Origin: Bryoerythrophyllum caledonicum
Lineage: Eukaryota; Streptophyta; Bryopsida; Pottiales; Pottiaceae
Direction: 5' to 3'
DNA length: 64,000 nucleotides
Assembly (NCBI GenBank): GCA_963971425.1
Contig: OZ020518.1
Location: forward strand, 18,728,990 to 18,792,989
The notes under the pieces are model-generated. The model saw only the letters and a list, made by a program, of their open reading frames with translations, was not told where the DNA came from and made no database searches. This document shows positions 1 to 11,079 of this stretch, in pieces. A program made the position numbers and the translations under genes. Each line of letters begins with the position of its first letter. Position 1 is the first letter of the stretch.

Positions 1-539
1 GGTCAGCCGGGGCTGTAACTTCCGTCTCTACTAGTGGTGAGAAGGCGTCCGAAGCCTCTCCAGGAAGTAGCTCACTGTTGGCTGTGGCATTGCTAGCCAG
101 CCGTCCATCCCTAGTAGCTTCAGCCAACTGGTGAATCTCTGGCCTGGAGTCTAAGGAAAGAAGAATCCGCTGCAGGGTTTCCTCACTGAGGACCGGGTGA
201 TATATATGTTGCCTCTTCGATGCTGGGCGTTGGTCGAATGGTGACCCCTAGAGTGGCTTTGAGCCGGAGTCAACTACTCCCTGCTCCAGGGCACCTCTCT
301 CATGAGATCCATCCCATCGGTGGAGTCCGGGCCTGGTGACTGATCGGTGTCCAAAGATGATCCAGCCCAGGCTTGGCCAACGATGTGGGGCTCTTGAATG
401 ACCTCCAAGTCCTAGTCAGGTCTAGGGCGCTCCCGGGTGACTGAAGGAATCGGTGTAGAGATTGATGTCCCTGGTCTTGTCTCCACCTTGGTTACTCTTC
501 GATCTTTGGAGTCACCGTAACTCTGGGAGGTGCCCGTGA
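1..539 (-). pseudogene. Retroelement gag-like continuation, frame broken
   Basis: On the minus strand the sequence after the stop at 540 still reads like protein, but in shifted frames. One stretch is rich in Pro, Ser and Asp, and the outermost 150 bp reads as an acidic segment containing LDSRPEIHQLAEATRDGRL. I take this as the downstream part of the gag-like polypeptide encoded at 540-1835, interrupted by indels and running off the window edge. No domain is recognisable. The alternative is unrelated low-constraint sequence with chance open frames. Confidence 0.4.
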
Positions 540-1835
540 TCATCCCTCTGTGGGGGCAGGAATCTCCACGTGAGTCTCTCGACTCCCATCCTCCACCTCC
601 TGGTCGTCGCTTGATTCCAAGGCTTCCCGGGAAGGGCCGGCTCTAGTAGAAGAAGGCTCTCCAACAGCTAGGAACCACCGCCGGAGAATAGCCTCAATCA
701 GGTGCGCACCTGGAATCTCCTTCATGCTCTTGCGTGCGTGAGCCAGAACCCGACGGAGGTTAGTGAGTACCAGCGGTGCCCAGAGTAATATCTCCTGCTT
801 GGCTCGGACTGCTTCATACAAGTATTGAAGCAGGTTCAGGCCGGCGTGTGTGGTAGTATTCTTCAGGCACAAAACCTCCAGGAGTGCCTTGACCCGGGGC
901 TGGTAGTGTTCCCGTAACCCGGACACCCGGAACCCATCCATTTCAAAATCCTCTTCAACCAAAGAAAACCTCCGTGCAATGTTGGACCTCTGCTCCTCAT
1001 CCTCCTTGTATGCCTTGAGCCGTCGGGTTCCGGTCAACCCAAACTCCTCCATGATCACTTCCGCCGACAATGCCACTTCCAGGCCTCTGATCCTCACCCG
1101 AATAGGAGCTAAAGCACCGTTGGCCTTGGTCTCCGGTGGGAGTATCCGTGCAATAAATTCCTGCACCAAATCCAGGCGGGGTACTGGCCAAGCATACTCA
1201 TACAAAACCCCCAACCCAACCTCACCGGCCCACTTGTCATCTCCGGCTTGCCTCCAGGGCACCCACTGAACCCAGGGTGTGAAGGTCCAGTCATAAGCCG
1301 GCTCCTCTGCAGCCAGTCTCCGTGCTCCCCGGGTATACTTCTTGGCGAACCGGAGCCGGGTTGGAGTAGAGTCTTCAGCTGTGCCTGGGGTTGTCGCACT
1401 GGACTGACGCCCGGGTGCTGTAGGTGTGGCAATCTTTGGTGAAAATAGCTGCATGGACCGGACTAGAGTGTGTCTTGTCACCCGCTAGTGGCAAATAACC
1501 TGGAATCCTCGGGCCTCGCTATCTGGTGTGTTGCCATCAGTGGTAGAAAGTAGAATAATACCTCCGGGCTGAGAAGCCGACGGTCCACTAGGTGGTGTGA
1601 CTAGCTCCGGTGGTGCGCCACGCCCAGGTTCAACGATGGCCAGGGGCTCCGGCCGGGGTGTAACTGGGCTCCCTTGAAGTGACTGAATCACTAGATCCCG
1701 GAGACAATTGTCCGGTAGCAGAGGTGTCTCCCCCGTAGCTTCAGCTGTCGCCATCAGCCCAAACTCGAGCCTAGTTCCGTGCTTCCTGGACCTGGGCCTA
1801 TCAAATTCTACAAGATTAGAGTTAGAATCCCCCAT
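540..1835 (-). pseudogene. Gag-like protein of an LTR retroelement (plant-transposon-protein type), one in-frame stop
   Basis: A single frame runs from ATG at 1835 (MGDSNSNLVEF) to the stop at 540, broken only by TAG at 1485-1487. The N-terminal 115 residues are Pro/Gly-rich and disordered. The second part (about 310 residues) is folded-looking, with a segment IRVRIRGLEVALSAEVI followed by helical stretches (LLQYLYEAVRAKQEILLWAP, IEAILRRWF). This pattern resembles the putative plant transposon protein domain found in Tat/Athila-type Ty3/gypsy elements; that is recognition by eye, not a search result. The C-terminus is acidic. The start lies 36 bp inside the candidate LTR/primer-site junction at 1871, as expected for the first frame of an element. 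TAG for CAG is one C-to-T change. Confidence 0.55.
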
Positions 1836-1870
1836 CCAAGCTTGGAAAGTTAGTGCCGGCTCACCTGGCC

Positions 1871-4181
1871 AATGTTCCCCCGGGTCCAGCCCAGCCTAGT
1901 AATCAGATTGATCCTCGTCCCCAAGGCAAATGACTGGTTCTCCCTCTACTCGGTCCCGAGCCTCTTGATGGAAAAAATTGGTTTCCCGCAACTCAAATAG
2001 TCCCTGATCCTGGGGTTCCCTAATCGATTGTTCATCCCGACTACCACAAACCCTAATTGGATTTGGAATTAAAAATTTCGTCCCTTCGTTGGCTAGGCCC
2101 GTGTCTCCACTATAACCTCCCTAAAGGCTCAATAGAATCGCAAGGAAATTAAAGATCTGACCTGAAGTGTTATGGCTGAGCTCGTGGGCTGTCGGGCTGT
2201 TATTCGGGGATCCACTTGTTGTTTGCTGCACGCCATGCTTCTCTTCCCCCCGCTGATAACTCCTGCTCATCCTACCGGTTGGCAGCTGTTGATGTGCGGC
2301 CATGTTCTCGCCCGCCTGCGCATGTTTGGCTGCCTATGCCCGCTCCGCGGCAACGGTCATTATCCCCACCGGGAAGTTACTGCCAGGATTCCACTGGCTC
2401 TATCTGTCGTTCGTCGCTTCCGATCGGGTCACCGCCACCACTTCTTCGGTGTCTCCACGGCACTCCCTTGTCTCGGCCTCCGAAATCCTCCGGTCTTCCT
2501 TCCGCTTGTGCTCCGTCGACGCGCACCCTTCAGCGGTCCCTGCCGCAGTTCTCCCAGCAACGCCGGCTCCCTCCTACTGCGGCTCGATCCGCGCCTCCCC
2601 GCCGCTAGCAACAGCCGCCTTCTGCGCGAACTCCTCCTTCGGCGCAGCGCCTCCGTGATCCCCCGTCGAGACCCCAGCTGCAACCTGCCGCCACCGTGTC
2701 ACCGGCGTCGCCTCCGACCCTCCCGCGAGTTCGTCCCCTGCCTCGCTCTCCGCTGCAGGTTTCCCAACTCCGGCCCGTGTCTTTGGTGTGATGGTCGCGC
2801 TCCTCTCCATTGCTTGCTCTCCCGCCATCACCTACGATGTGAGCGTCTCCGCGGCTGTCTCCGACGGCAATCGCAGCGGCATTGTCAGTTCCTCCCCCAC
2901 AACCTCCATGTTTGCTTCGATTCTCAACTCGCTGCAACAACTTCGCGCCGGCGCCTCCGTCGTTGCGGATTCCTTTCGCACCTTGGCTGGCACTTGTTGG
3001 TGCGCCTCTGCACCCTTCGTCGCCTGCCGCAGCACCTTCTCCGACAGCGTCTGCTGCCTGTTGGACGCACCTCCAAGCTCGTCATTGTCCCCGTCCTCCC
3101 GCTGCGATTCAGTCTGCGCCTCCCATCCTCTAACAACGACCACTTTCCGCGCGCCCTCCGAGCTACTGCAGACTGCGGGCGCCAACTCTCCCGTGTGAGC
3201 AGCGTTTCCGGGGTCTCCCGCCGGGATTGCGACTGTCGCCTGCCGCAACTATGCTTTCGTCGTCGCCTCCGCTGCTTCCGCTTCCAGCGCTCCTAGCTCC
3301 AGGGTCAAACTTCCACCTGCTAAATTTAGGTAACCCTCGCGATAGCCGCAGTTCTCTCTGCAACTCTCCTCCTCTCCCAACACTCCAGGCAAAGAGGGTG
3401 GACACACCCTGTGCACGTGGTGTTGGGGTTTCATCCTAGTGGGATGAACTTCATCCGGGCAGGATGAAAACACTGTAAGTTCATCCTTTGCCTTTCCTTC
3501 CTTTATATTCTGCAGCTTTTCTTTTTCTGCTACTTTTCCTTTTGTGCTGCTTTTTCTGCAGCTTTTTCCTTCTTCTCTTCCAATACTTTTCCCTCTATTT
3601 TTTTCTTTAGCTGGCTACCCTACTGTTCATTTCCAGCCATTCTGCATTCCACTATATTTTTAATTTTTTCACTAACTTGTTTGTCTCTTTTTCTTTAAGT
3701 TCCCGGCCCTCAAAGATTTCCGGAGTGTGTCATGGCTCTCCAAGATCAGCCCGGGTTTTACCCCGGATACTTTGGGGGTCCTTTTCGGGTTCAGGGGTGA
3801 AACTTGCCTGCCGCGTCCTTTGACAATCTTGGTCCGGCTCCCGGTTTTGGCCCGTTCCCAGACTAGACCCTGGTTTGGATTCTACTCCCTGATCCTGCTC
3901 CTCTCTAAGGTCCGCGTCTGGGCTAAGTTCCTTCCCAGGGTCTATTGCCTGCGCCTCCAGCCAACTCTGGTTGGTCTCTGGCTCCGGCATCCAAACCACT
4001 TCCACAACGCTACAAACCAAGGAAAATCCCAATTTGATTCCTCAATCTCTCGTTCCTCTCCCAGGTTGTTACTTACTTCACCGGTGGCCGTGCGGTGTTC
4101 GGATTCCAAATTCCGGCCATCTTGGAGATCGTGCTCCCTGGCCAAGGTTACCACTCCGACATCCTTGGGGGTTTGAGAGCA
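1871..4181 (-). repeat. Candidate 5' LTR of the minus-strand retroelement
   Basis: In plus orientation the segment starts TGTTCCCCCGGG and ends GGGGGTTTGAGAGCA, so it has TG...CA borders with partly inverted ends. Just inside it (minus strand) sits TTGGCCAGGTGAGC, a possible primer-binding site, then the start codon at 1835. The same junction GCCAATGTT occurs at about 55585 beside the second gypsy element, which supports the border. The interior holds a CpG-rich block (about 2200-3350) and a TTCATCC/GGATGAA pair at about 3430-3490. The other LTR and the target duplication would lie outside the window, so the border is unproven. Confidence 0.45.
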
Positions 4182-4189
4182 TCCTAGGA

Positions 4190-4625
4190 CGTCTTAGGAC
4201 GAGGACGTCCTGACGTCACGTCGGACGTAGCGTCCGGAGGGGGTAAAATGCATTTATGGGAGGCCCTCGTAAGTTTCTCGACCGTCAGATTTGACGAAGT
4301 GTCACGCGGCGAGATCGCAGCCGTAAAAATGTGATAGGTCGTCCGATCGGTCCCTGCTATCGGACAAGATCTCGCCTGATCGGACGGCCGGTGGACCGAT
4401 CGTACGGCCGCGATTTGATCGCGCGGGCGCACGACGGCCATCCGATCAGGCCTACGGCTGTAGGGCCGTCCGATCGGGTGGTAGTCCGATCCGCGGACGG
4501 CCGCCCGATCGAACGGCCGATTGGAGGTTGGCCGGTCAACCGTCCGATCGGACGGCCGTGGTGGTGGTAGGCCTCATGGCCGTTCGCCACCCTATAAAAG
4601 GCCGTCCGCCGCCCTCTTCTCTCAC
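4190..4625 (+). promoter_or_regulatory. GC-rich promoter-like module A with TATA box, upstream of the kinase-like gene
   Basis: The block is packed with GGCCGTCCGATCGG-like palindromic words (CGATCGG, CGGACGG, GGCCGTCC) and ends in TATAAAA at 4593-4599, followed by GGCCGTCCGCC and a CTCTTCTCTCAC pyrimidine stretch. The start codon of the downstream gene is 310 bp further on. The same layout recurs at 12775-13000, 16425-16625 and 46496-46625. A function as core promoter plus upstream elements is inferred from position and the TATA box. Confidence 0.6.
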
Positions 4626-4739
4626 TTTTTCTTTCCCCTCTCGAAATATATTTTTGAGTGGATGCGGAGTGGCTTTGGCTGGCATTTTTCCATCCGTTGG
4701 CTCCTCATCTTTGGGAGGGAAAAAGTGATTCACATTAGG

Positions 4740-4890
4740 GGTGAGGTTTTGCGGTTTTTTAAAAGTTTTTTCAAAAAAATGTTTGAAACACTTTTTCCTA
4801 AAAGTTTTTTTAAGAACTTGTTCCAAACTAGTTTTTTTCTTAAAGTTTTTTTTAAAACTTGTTCTAAAAGTTTTTTTTTAAACTTCGAAC
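4740..4890 (+). repeat. A/T-tract tandem repeat in the presumed 5' leader
   Basis: Repeated AAAAGTTTTTTT blocks separated by AAACTTGTTC-type words, period about 20-30 bp, lie between the TATA box at 4593 and the start codon at 4909. They could fold into short hairpins in the leader RNA or be simple replication slippage. Confidence 0.7.
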
Positions 4891-4908
4891 GGCGGCGGGT
4901 TTAAGAAG

Positions 4909-6395
4909 ATGCCGAAGGACAAGAAGAAGCAGAAGGTTGCGGACTTCGGAGTAAAGCTTCATCCAATCCACGACGTTCCATCTGAGGCTTGCAAGAATTT
5001 CCTCATAGAACTGACCGTCAGATTCTGTGAGGAAATTCTATTCGATCATTGGAGAGTAAGTACGTTAGATATAGAGATGAAGGCCCCGAGAAGTTCCGGA
5101 CGGACATGCAAGAGTACATGATGGACGCGCTTCAAGCCTCGATGTGGAATACGGAGACCCAGAAGCGCGGGTTTTTGAAGTTCTTGGATGCTAGAGTGCA
5201 CGATTCACTCTGGAATGCCAAGAACTTGTTGACCAAGTCTGGGAGGTTTAATCGCGCGGCGGATGAAGTTTTCAACGACGTGTTGTTGAAGGCAGATTTG
5301 TTCGTGGCCCAAATGAAGCCATTCGCCAAGAATCGAAATCGGCGTGGCTCCGTGGGATGGTGGAACTTGATAGAGGGGCACCAAGAAGTCCTGCTGCGTA
5401 AAGCCCATTTCATTGCCATTCCGCCAACAGCCGCGGTTATACGAATGGACAATGCGAACAGGAGAGGTGGATACGCCACCATTCGCAAAGTCCGCATTGA
5501 GGGCGCTCCGGGTATTGAACCATTCTGGGAATTTGTTGCCAAATTGTCCAACCAATCGGAGACACGGCCGGATTTGGCAAAAGAGGAGCATCAGAACGAG
5601 TCGATGGCGGTGAGGATTCCACATCCGGGTGTCATCCGTTTCGTGGCCATTCATCCGGACAAGTACCAAGGCTATGCGTATTGGTGGAATGGCGGGACAA
5701 TTCCAGAGATGTTGAACCGAGATATCAAGTTTGGTGACGATGTCACCACACATTTGAACTATGGGAGATTCCCCGATGATGAGATTATTTGAGTTCAACA
5801 GTTGGTTCGTTTTCGCAAAAAACGGACCGAGCTTGCGCGGGCGTTGTTGTGCATCATGAACGAGGTCCACAAGAGCAACAATCTCCTCAATGACTTGTCT
5901 CCGGACAATATCCTCCTCCACGTCCCTCCAGATGAATCGCGAGTGTATATTGGAATATGCGATTGGGGCATGACCACGAAGGTTAACGAACCAATGCAGT
6001 TTCTTCACACGTTCACGAAGCGTGAAGACATGGCCGAGACTCTGCGAAAGCGATGGTGGGTGGATCTGCGGATTGTGTACTTGCACAAACTAGATGCGGA
6101 TGTGCAAATGATTCTGATGTTATCGATGGCTTCGTAGGAGTTCGCTACGGCCCAAATAGCGCAACGAATCAACGGGCGGACAATGTCCATTGACTACGAG
6201 AATCTGCAACGGGAATCTCGGAGTTCCGTAGTATTCTCAAATCAAGAATTTGCGGATACATTTCATATGTACATGGAGAGAGTCTGCAATGAAAACCGAG
6301 AAAGCGCTGGAGGATTGTTTCATATCATTACATGCTTCAGCGACACATACAACTGGCCCACGCCTCATGAGCATTATCGGTCAACGTATTGGTAA
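4909..6395 (+). pseudogene. Decayed protein-kinase-like gene
   Basis: The start MPKDKKKQKV follows promoter module A. The frame shifts once near 5046-5050 and then runs in one frame to 6395, broken by TGA at 5790 and TAG at 6135. The middle reads like a kinase fold: a glycine-rich stretch (RRGGYATIRKVRIEG), a candidate beta-3 lysine in FVAKL, HPGVIRFVAIHP and YWWNGG in the N-lobe, then a catalytic loop NDLSPDNILLH and CDWG in place of DFG. The catalytic Lys, Asp, Asn and Mg-binding Asp positions are therefore present, although HRD is replaced by LND. About 210 residues precede the kinase part and match nothing I know. With one frameshift and two stops the copy is probably dead, unless unrecognised introns remove them. 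Confidence 0.6.
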
Positions 6396-6689
6396 TACAT
6401 AGGTTTTACTTTATTCCTTTCCGCATTATTAGACTATGCTAGATAGCATGCACATTTTAAAGTGACTATAGCAATAGTCTTAGATTAATATGTATTGCAT
6501 GCCTTTAAAATTTGGGCACAAGAATTAAAAAAACCTTATTTCATATAGCCGTGCAAAGACCGACATTTTTTGAATTTTATATGGTTTAGATTGTGGCATA
6601 GTTCCGATTTTTTAACTTATCAATGTGTTATATTTCAAATTTCTTGTGTTTCAGAATTTTTTTTAAAAGTACCTTAAAATATCTAAATC

Positions 6690-6810
6690 CAACCTTATGA
6701 TGATATTTCCCTACACACCAATTTTTAGAGGTAGAAAAGAACTGTAGCATATACAAATCAAGTGCGCAATTATTGGAGTTTAAAAATTGCCATTCTACAT
6801 TTTATTTTTT
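6690..6810 (+). repeat. Dispersed repeat family, copy 1
   Basis: Shares with the copies at 7430-7550 and 13915-14045 an ordered set of words: CACCAATTTTTAGAGGTAG, then TGTAGCATAT-TCAA, then TGGAGTT-CAAA and TGCCAATTC-type sequence. It is a diverged repeat of unknown class. Confidence 0.6.
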
Positions 6811-7429
6811 TGTAAACTAAATTAGATTTCAAATGATTATCCACACCTAGGTTTAGGAAGGTTTTCAGTGTTCACTACATGTTGTTGAAAAAGCAAAATG
6901 TGTATAATATGATGATCTCTAGGTTTTATGTAGAGAAGACGTATATCAAAGTTTACGAGTTTGGGTTCGAATTTTTAGGATAGATCATAGTGCCCATGGC
7001 ACTAAATCATACATAACCTCAACCATTTTATGTTTCTTGAATATAATTTAGCATTTATAGAAATTACCCCCATTTGAAACGCCTCTTCAGGCCCGACTCC
7101 CTACTCATACAACATGTCTCCTATATCCCCAAAAATATCGTGACAGTTTTGCACCGAAAACACTTCAAAGTTATTGGATTCTAGTGCAATGACCATAGAA
7201 GGAAACCAAAAGTTTGATTTCTAGTTCTGACCGTCGGATCTCAATTAAGACTTATTAAAAAATATGTTTACAAAATTTCAAAAACTTTGACCGCACAGGT
7301 TGAAAGATTATAGTGTGTGAAGTGAAGCAAATGGTTTAGGGTCTTCACTGCGTTTAGTGGATCCGCAGACTTTGACTTACCTGGTGTCAAAATTTTGAAC
7401 TACACAAGGTCTAAATCCACTACCTTAAG

Positions 7430-7550
7430 CATGATGTTAGTTCCTTAGACAACAATTTTTTGAGGTAGAGGACAGGTGTAGCGTATTCAAAACAACTATG
7501 GAAGTAGTGGAGGTTCAAACTTTGCCAATTCAAACTTTTTTTTCTTGTGA
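7430..7550 (+). repeat. Dispersed repeat family, copy 2
   Basis: Contains CAATTTTTTGAGGTAGAGG, AGGTGTAGCGTATTC and GTGGAGGTTCAAACTTTGCC in the same order as copy 1. It is preceded by a CTAAATCCA segment also seen before copy 1. Confidence 0.6.
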
Positions 7551-8318
7551 ACTTAATGTGTTTAAGATTACTAATCCGAATGGTCAATAAGAAGGTTTAC
7601 ACCACATATTAATGTAGAGAAAATAAAATGTAACAAATACAAAGATATGTAGGTTTTATGTGAAAATTAATAAGATCTTTTGGTACCTCGCCCGACAATC
7701 AGTGACAATGTGTGAAAATGTTTGACTTGGGTTGGTATGCTATTTTTAAAAATTTCAATAAAGAGAAGACTTGTTTTTTCAAGGGAACGGTGAAAAACAT
7801 CGTTTCTCATGAGGTTTTCCATGACATTGTCATGTACATTCTTCTAAATATTTACACCTGAATCAAGTGCATAGAAAAGTTAAAATTTTGATTCAAACTT
7901 TGCATGTTTAGGGTTCATGCACGCTTTGGCGACGTCCCCTTCCATCCAATTGTATTCTTTCCGTGTCCATCATCATATTATTGTTTCAAATGAGATTTCA
8001 AATGAGACACCTTACATATCTTGTAAATGAATATCGCCATATATAACAAATTTGAAAACACAACCAACACTAACACACAAAAAACATGCATGAGATCGAA
8101 TGTGATGAACATATTCTCTAGCCATAATCTACATCCAAAGTTTAGTCCCTAAAATGTTATTTTTAAATACACTCCAAAATGTCAAATTTTCAAAACTTTT
8201 GTACTAATTTTTTTGCTTAACTTCTAGATGAAAATGCACCTGAAAAGACCAAATCCGAAGTCGGAATTCCAAAAAAATGAATATTTTGGAAGTTATTAAC
8301 TCGTTGTTAAGTTAATTC

Positions 8319-8922
8319 TGCCAAAAAAACAATTTCATCCACTGTGGATGAAATTCTATGCGGCGGAAGAAAAATCTCGCAGCGGATGAAAAACAGCGCA
8401 ACGAATTAAAAACAGGCTACGGATGAAAAAAAAACTACGGATGATAAATTAAAATGCGGATGAAAACATTTGCAGCGGATGAAAATTAGACTGTGGATGA
8501 AATTTTGAAAAACTAATTATAATATTAAACTACATTACAATGGTTGGACTAATGCGTTGCAAAGCAAGCGCCAACCGCTAGTTTGCATCTATAGAAGTTT
8601 AGTAGTGGTTTGCGCTTGTTTTGCAACGCATTATAACAACCACTTTAATGAATTTTCTATATTATTTAATATTAGGAAAAAGACTCATTTCAAAATTACT
8701 TTAAAAAAATTGGAAGACTAGAGAAGGAGCGGGTTACAAACATTAAGTGTTTCTTAATAGTGTTCGTGATGATTCTTAACACTTAGCAATAGTCATTCGT
8801 AGACGATTTTTCTTCTGGAGATTGTTTTTCGTCCAGAGACTGTTTTTTCAACCACGGACTGCTTTTCCATCCTCTGACTATTTTCATCCGCAGTGGATGA
8901 AATTGTAATTTGGCTAGATTAT
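8319..8922. repeat. Foldback (MITE-like) element with repeated GGATGAAA words
   Basis: The left end GCCAAA...CAATTTCATCCACTGTGG is inverted at the right end as ...CCGCAGTGGATGAAATTG-AATTTGGC. Internally, at least six GGATGAAA words follow one another at about 8385-8510, with CATCC words in the opposite arm. About 600 bp, no coding capacity. I could not assign a target-site duplication. Confidence 0.6.
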
Positions 8923-9294
8923 ATTAATAGTGGATATCGGCTCTCTAAGTAGGATTTTGATTTTGTAGAAAAAATAAATTGTGTAGAAGGTTTTCCAAAA
9001 ACCACATTCTTGTGAGTGTTTATAAAGCATTTTAAGGAAATCCAATGCCTAACTCCGTAGGTAGATTGCTACGACATATTTACTTGGACATCTAGAACCA
9101 TAACAATTTTAAGCAATGAAGTATATGCAATCATTAATACAAACATGCATACATTAAAATGTATTGGCATTCAAATATGAATAGCAAAAATGCTTGTAGG
9201 AAGATTTTGTTTTATTCATTGATATTGTATAATGTATTTGGTATACTATTTCGTGTACTCTATAGAGTAATTTCCACACACTAAAATATCCTTA

Positions 9295-10637
9295 GAGCAG
9301 AACTTATGGCCATACACAAAACATGACAAATCATCACAACACAATACAACAACAAACCCGCACACATATTCATTGACTGTATCAATGCACTTTATCTACT
9401 AAACATCCAAATAACAAACCCTATCCTCTACAATAGCCATCTCGATCAAACTATTTTAATGTCATTGGTCCACATGTTAGAAAACTGAACACATATAACA
9501 ACCCTTCACAAAGTTCTGCTCAAGCAAATATCGATGGAAACGAACAAGCAAATAAACTTGGAAAAGAGGTCCGCAAAAAAAGGCATGAAAATGCCAAAGA
9601 CTTGTACGAACATCCATATGCTACCCCATACTACTTCCAAAAAGAAGATTGGCCTCCTAAAGAGGATACCCCCGTTAAGGTTTCGGTTTTATTCTTGAAC
9701 AAATATCTCAAGAAACAAGACCTCTATAACAACCTTGACACAATCAAAGAAAACTTTCCTAATATAGAATAATGGGTTGGCAACAACAAAATAGACAATG
9801 AACTCTCTACGAATTCTTGGAAAAATCCCATCATCCCGAACTCACAAATAACGGGCGTCACCAAATTCCGTAATAGTCGATATGTGGGAAACGCCCGAAA
9901 ACAACTCTTATTTGGAATAGAAAAATTCCCATATGTAATATGCCCCATATGCACTTTCTTAGACCCCGACAAATCACTCCATGTCCTACTCAAAATGCCA
10001 AAACCATCACATACACTCCTTAATTGTCACAAGACATAACAAAGCAGTATGGGAAATTCGAAAACTATTTACTCCCATAACAAATCACGATGATTTATCC
10101 TCATGAATGCCGACACCTTTAATAACAAGTTACAACCCACAAGGAAATATGGTCCCCCATTGGCTACTCCTGAGTCCCATGTACATGCGCAACTTAGCGC
10201 TGTCTTTATAACGCTAGACTCAAAGCCGACATACTTTGCATTCGGGGCCTACCATACAATGACCCTGCACCCGACCACATTAACCAAGAGTATACCATTC
10301 AATTCATCGAATTCACATATTGTAATGATAGATTCTCCCCAGAAACAATTGAAAACAAAATAAATGAATACCAACCCAGCAACCCCATATAATGACATCA
10401 TTGCCCTCGGATGGAAAATGGACCCGCTTATTATAATCACTGTCGACGCTCGTGCCACCACCTTTATCCCATCTATACATATCCTATTCGGATACCTTTA
10501 AAATCTCCATCGAAACAATTTCACACACTTTCAATATTATTAACACCGTTGCCATTCAACAGGCCATGTCCATTCTACTACACCAACGCAAAATTGAAAA
10601 GAAACCAAGCCCTCCCCGACACAGTGTCTGGTGAGCA
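9295..10637 (+). pseudogene. 3' part of a LINE: RNase H, zinc knuckle, C-terminal domain (decayed)
   Basis: Read across several frameshifts and stops, the plus strand encodes an RNase H domain (RAELMAIHK, then HIFIDCINALYLLN, then NIDGNEQANKLGKE). After it comes a region with QITGVTKFRNSRYVGNARKQ, and then a zinc motif CPICTFLDPDKSLHVLLKC (C-x2-C-x9-H-x4-C) leading into RHNKAVWEIRKL. This is the usual arrangement at the C-terminus of non-LTR reverse transcriptase proteins. A further domain reads LCIRGLPYNDPAPD, FIEFTYCNDRFSPETIE and ALGWKMDPLIIIT. The reverse transcriptase itself is absent, so this is a 5'-truncated insertion, and its breaks show it is old. Confidence 0.75.
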
Positions 10638-11079
10638 TGGTCTTAGTGATGGAACGAACAGATTCTTTATTCACGCCGGCCCCTTTGCGGACCGGCGTTT
10701 CTCTTCTTGCTTTAACTTCTGGGTGAGAAATACTCAAGGAACTTTAGAGGTACAGGTTGTAAAAAAAAATTGTTTAACATGTAATGAAATGAAATACTCT
10801 TTAACTTTTATGAGGTGAATGAAAAGTTGGAATGTATAAAAATTTCTCATTCCACACATCCACTTATACTAAAAAATTATCAATAAAATTCATTTGGAAA
10901 CACGTAGCATGCATTGTACATTCATCATCCACATTGACATGGCCGCAGCGTAGAAATATTTAATAAACATCAATTTGAAGATCTTAAAGAATGACCTTCT
11001 AAATTTACAAAATAGTCAACATTGTTCTCGCATGAAGACATTATCCACATGGATTACATTACACAAAGACCATGTATGA
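10638..11079 (+). other. Probable LINE 3' UTR with GC hairpin, then AT-rich spacer
   Basis: Just after the last LINE codon there is a stem ACGCCGG (10673-10679) pairing with CCGGCGT (10692-10698) around a 12-nt loop, in an otherwise AT-rich tail. Some LINEs use a 3' hairpin for template recognition; that role is inference here. Nothing else is seen up to the stop of the next gene. Confidence 0.4.

Larger units (their letters stand above)
6396..9290. other. AT-rich intergenic region
   Basis: No coding signal is visible. It contains two copies of a dispersed repeat (6690-6810, 7430-7550) and a foldback element (8319-8922). The rest is AT-rich and unremarkable. Confidence 0.7.

Noticed and set aside
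2172-3296. 374-codon plus-strand open frame
   Set aside because: It lies in a CpG-rich block with open frames in several phases, reads as Arg/Leu/Pro low complexity without any motif, and falls inside the candidate LTR.
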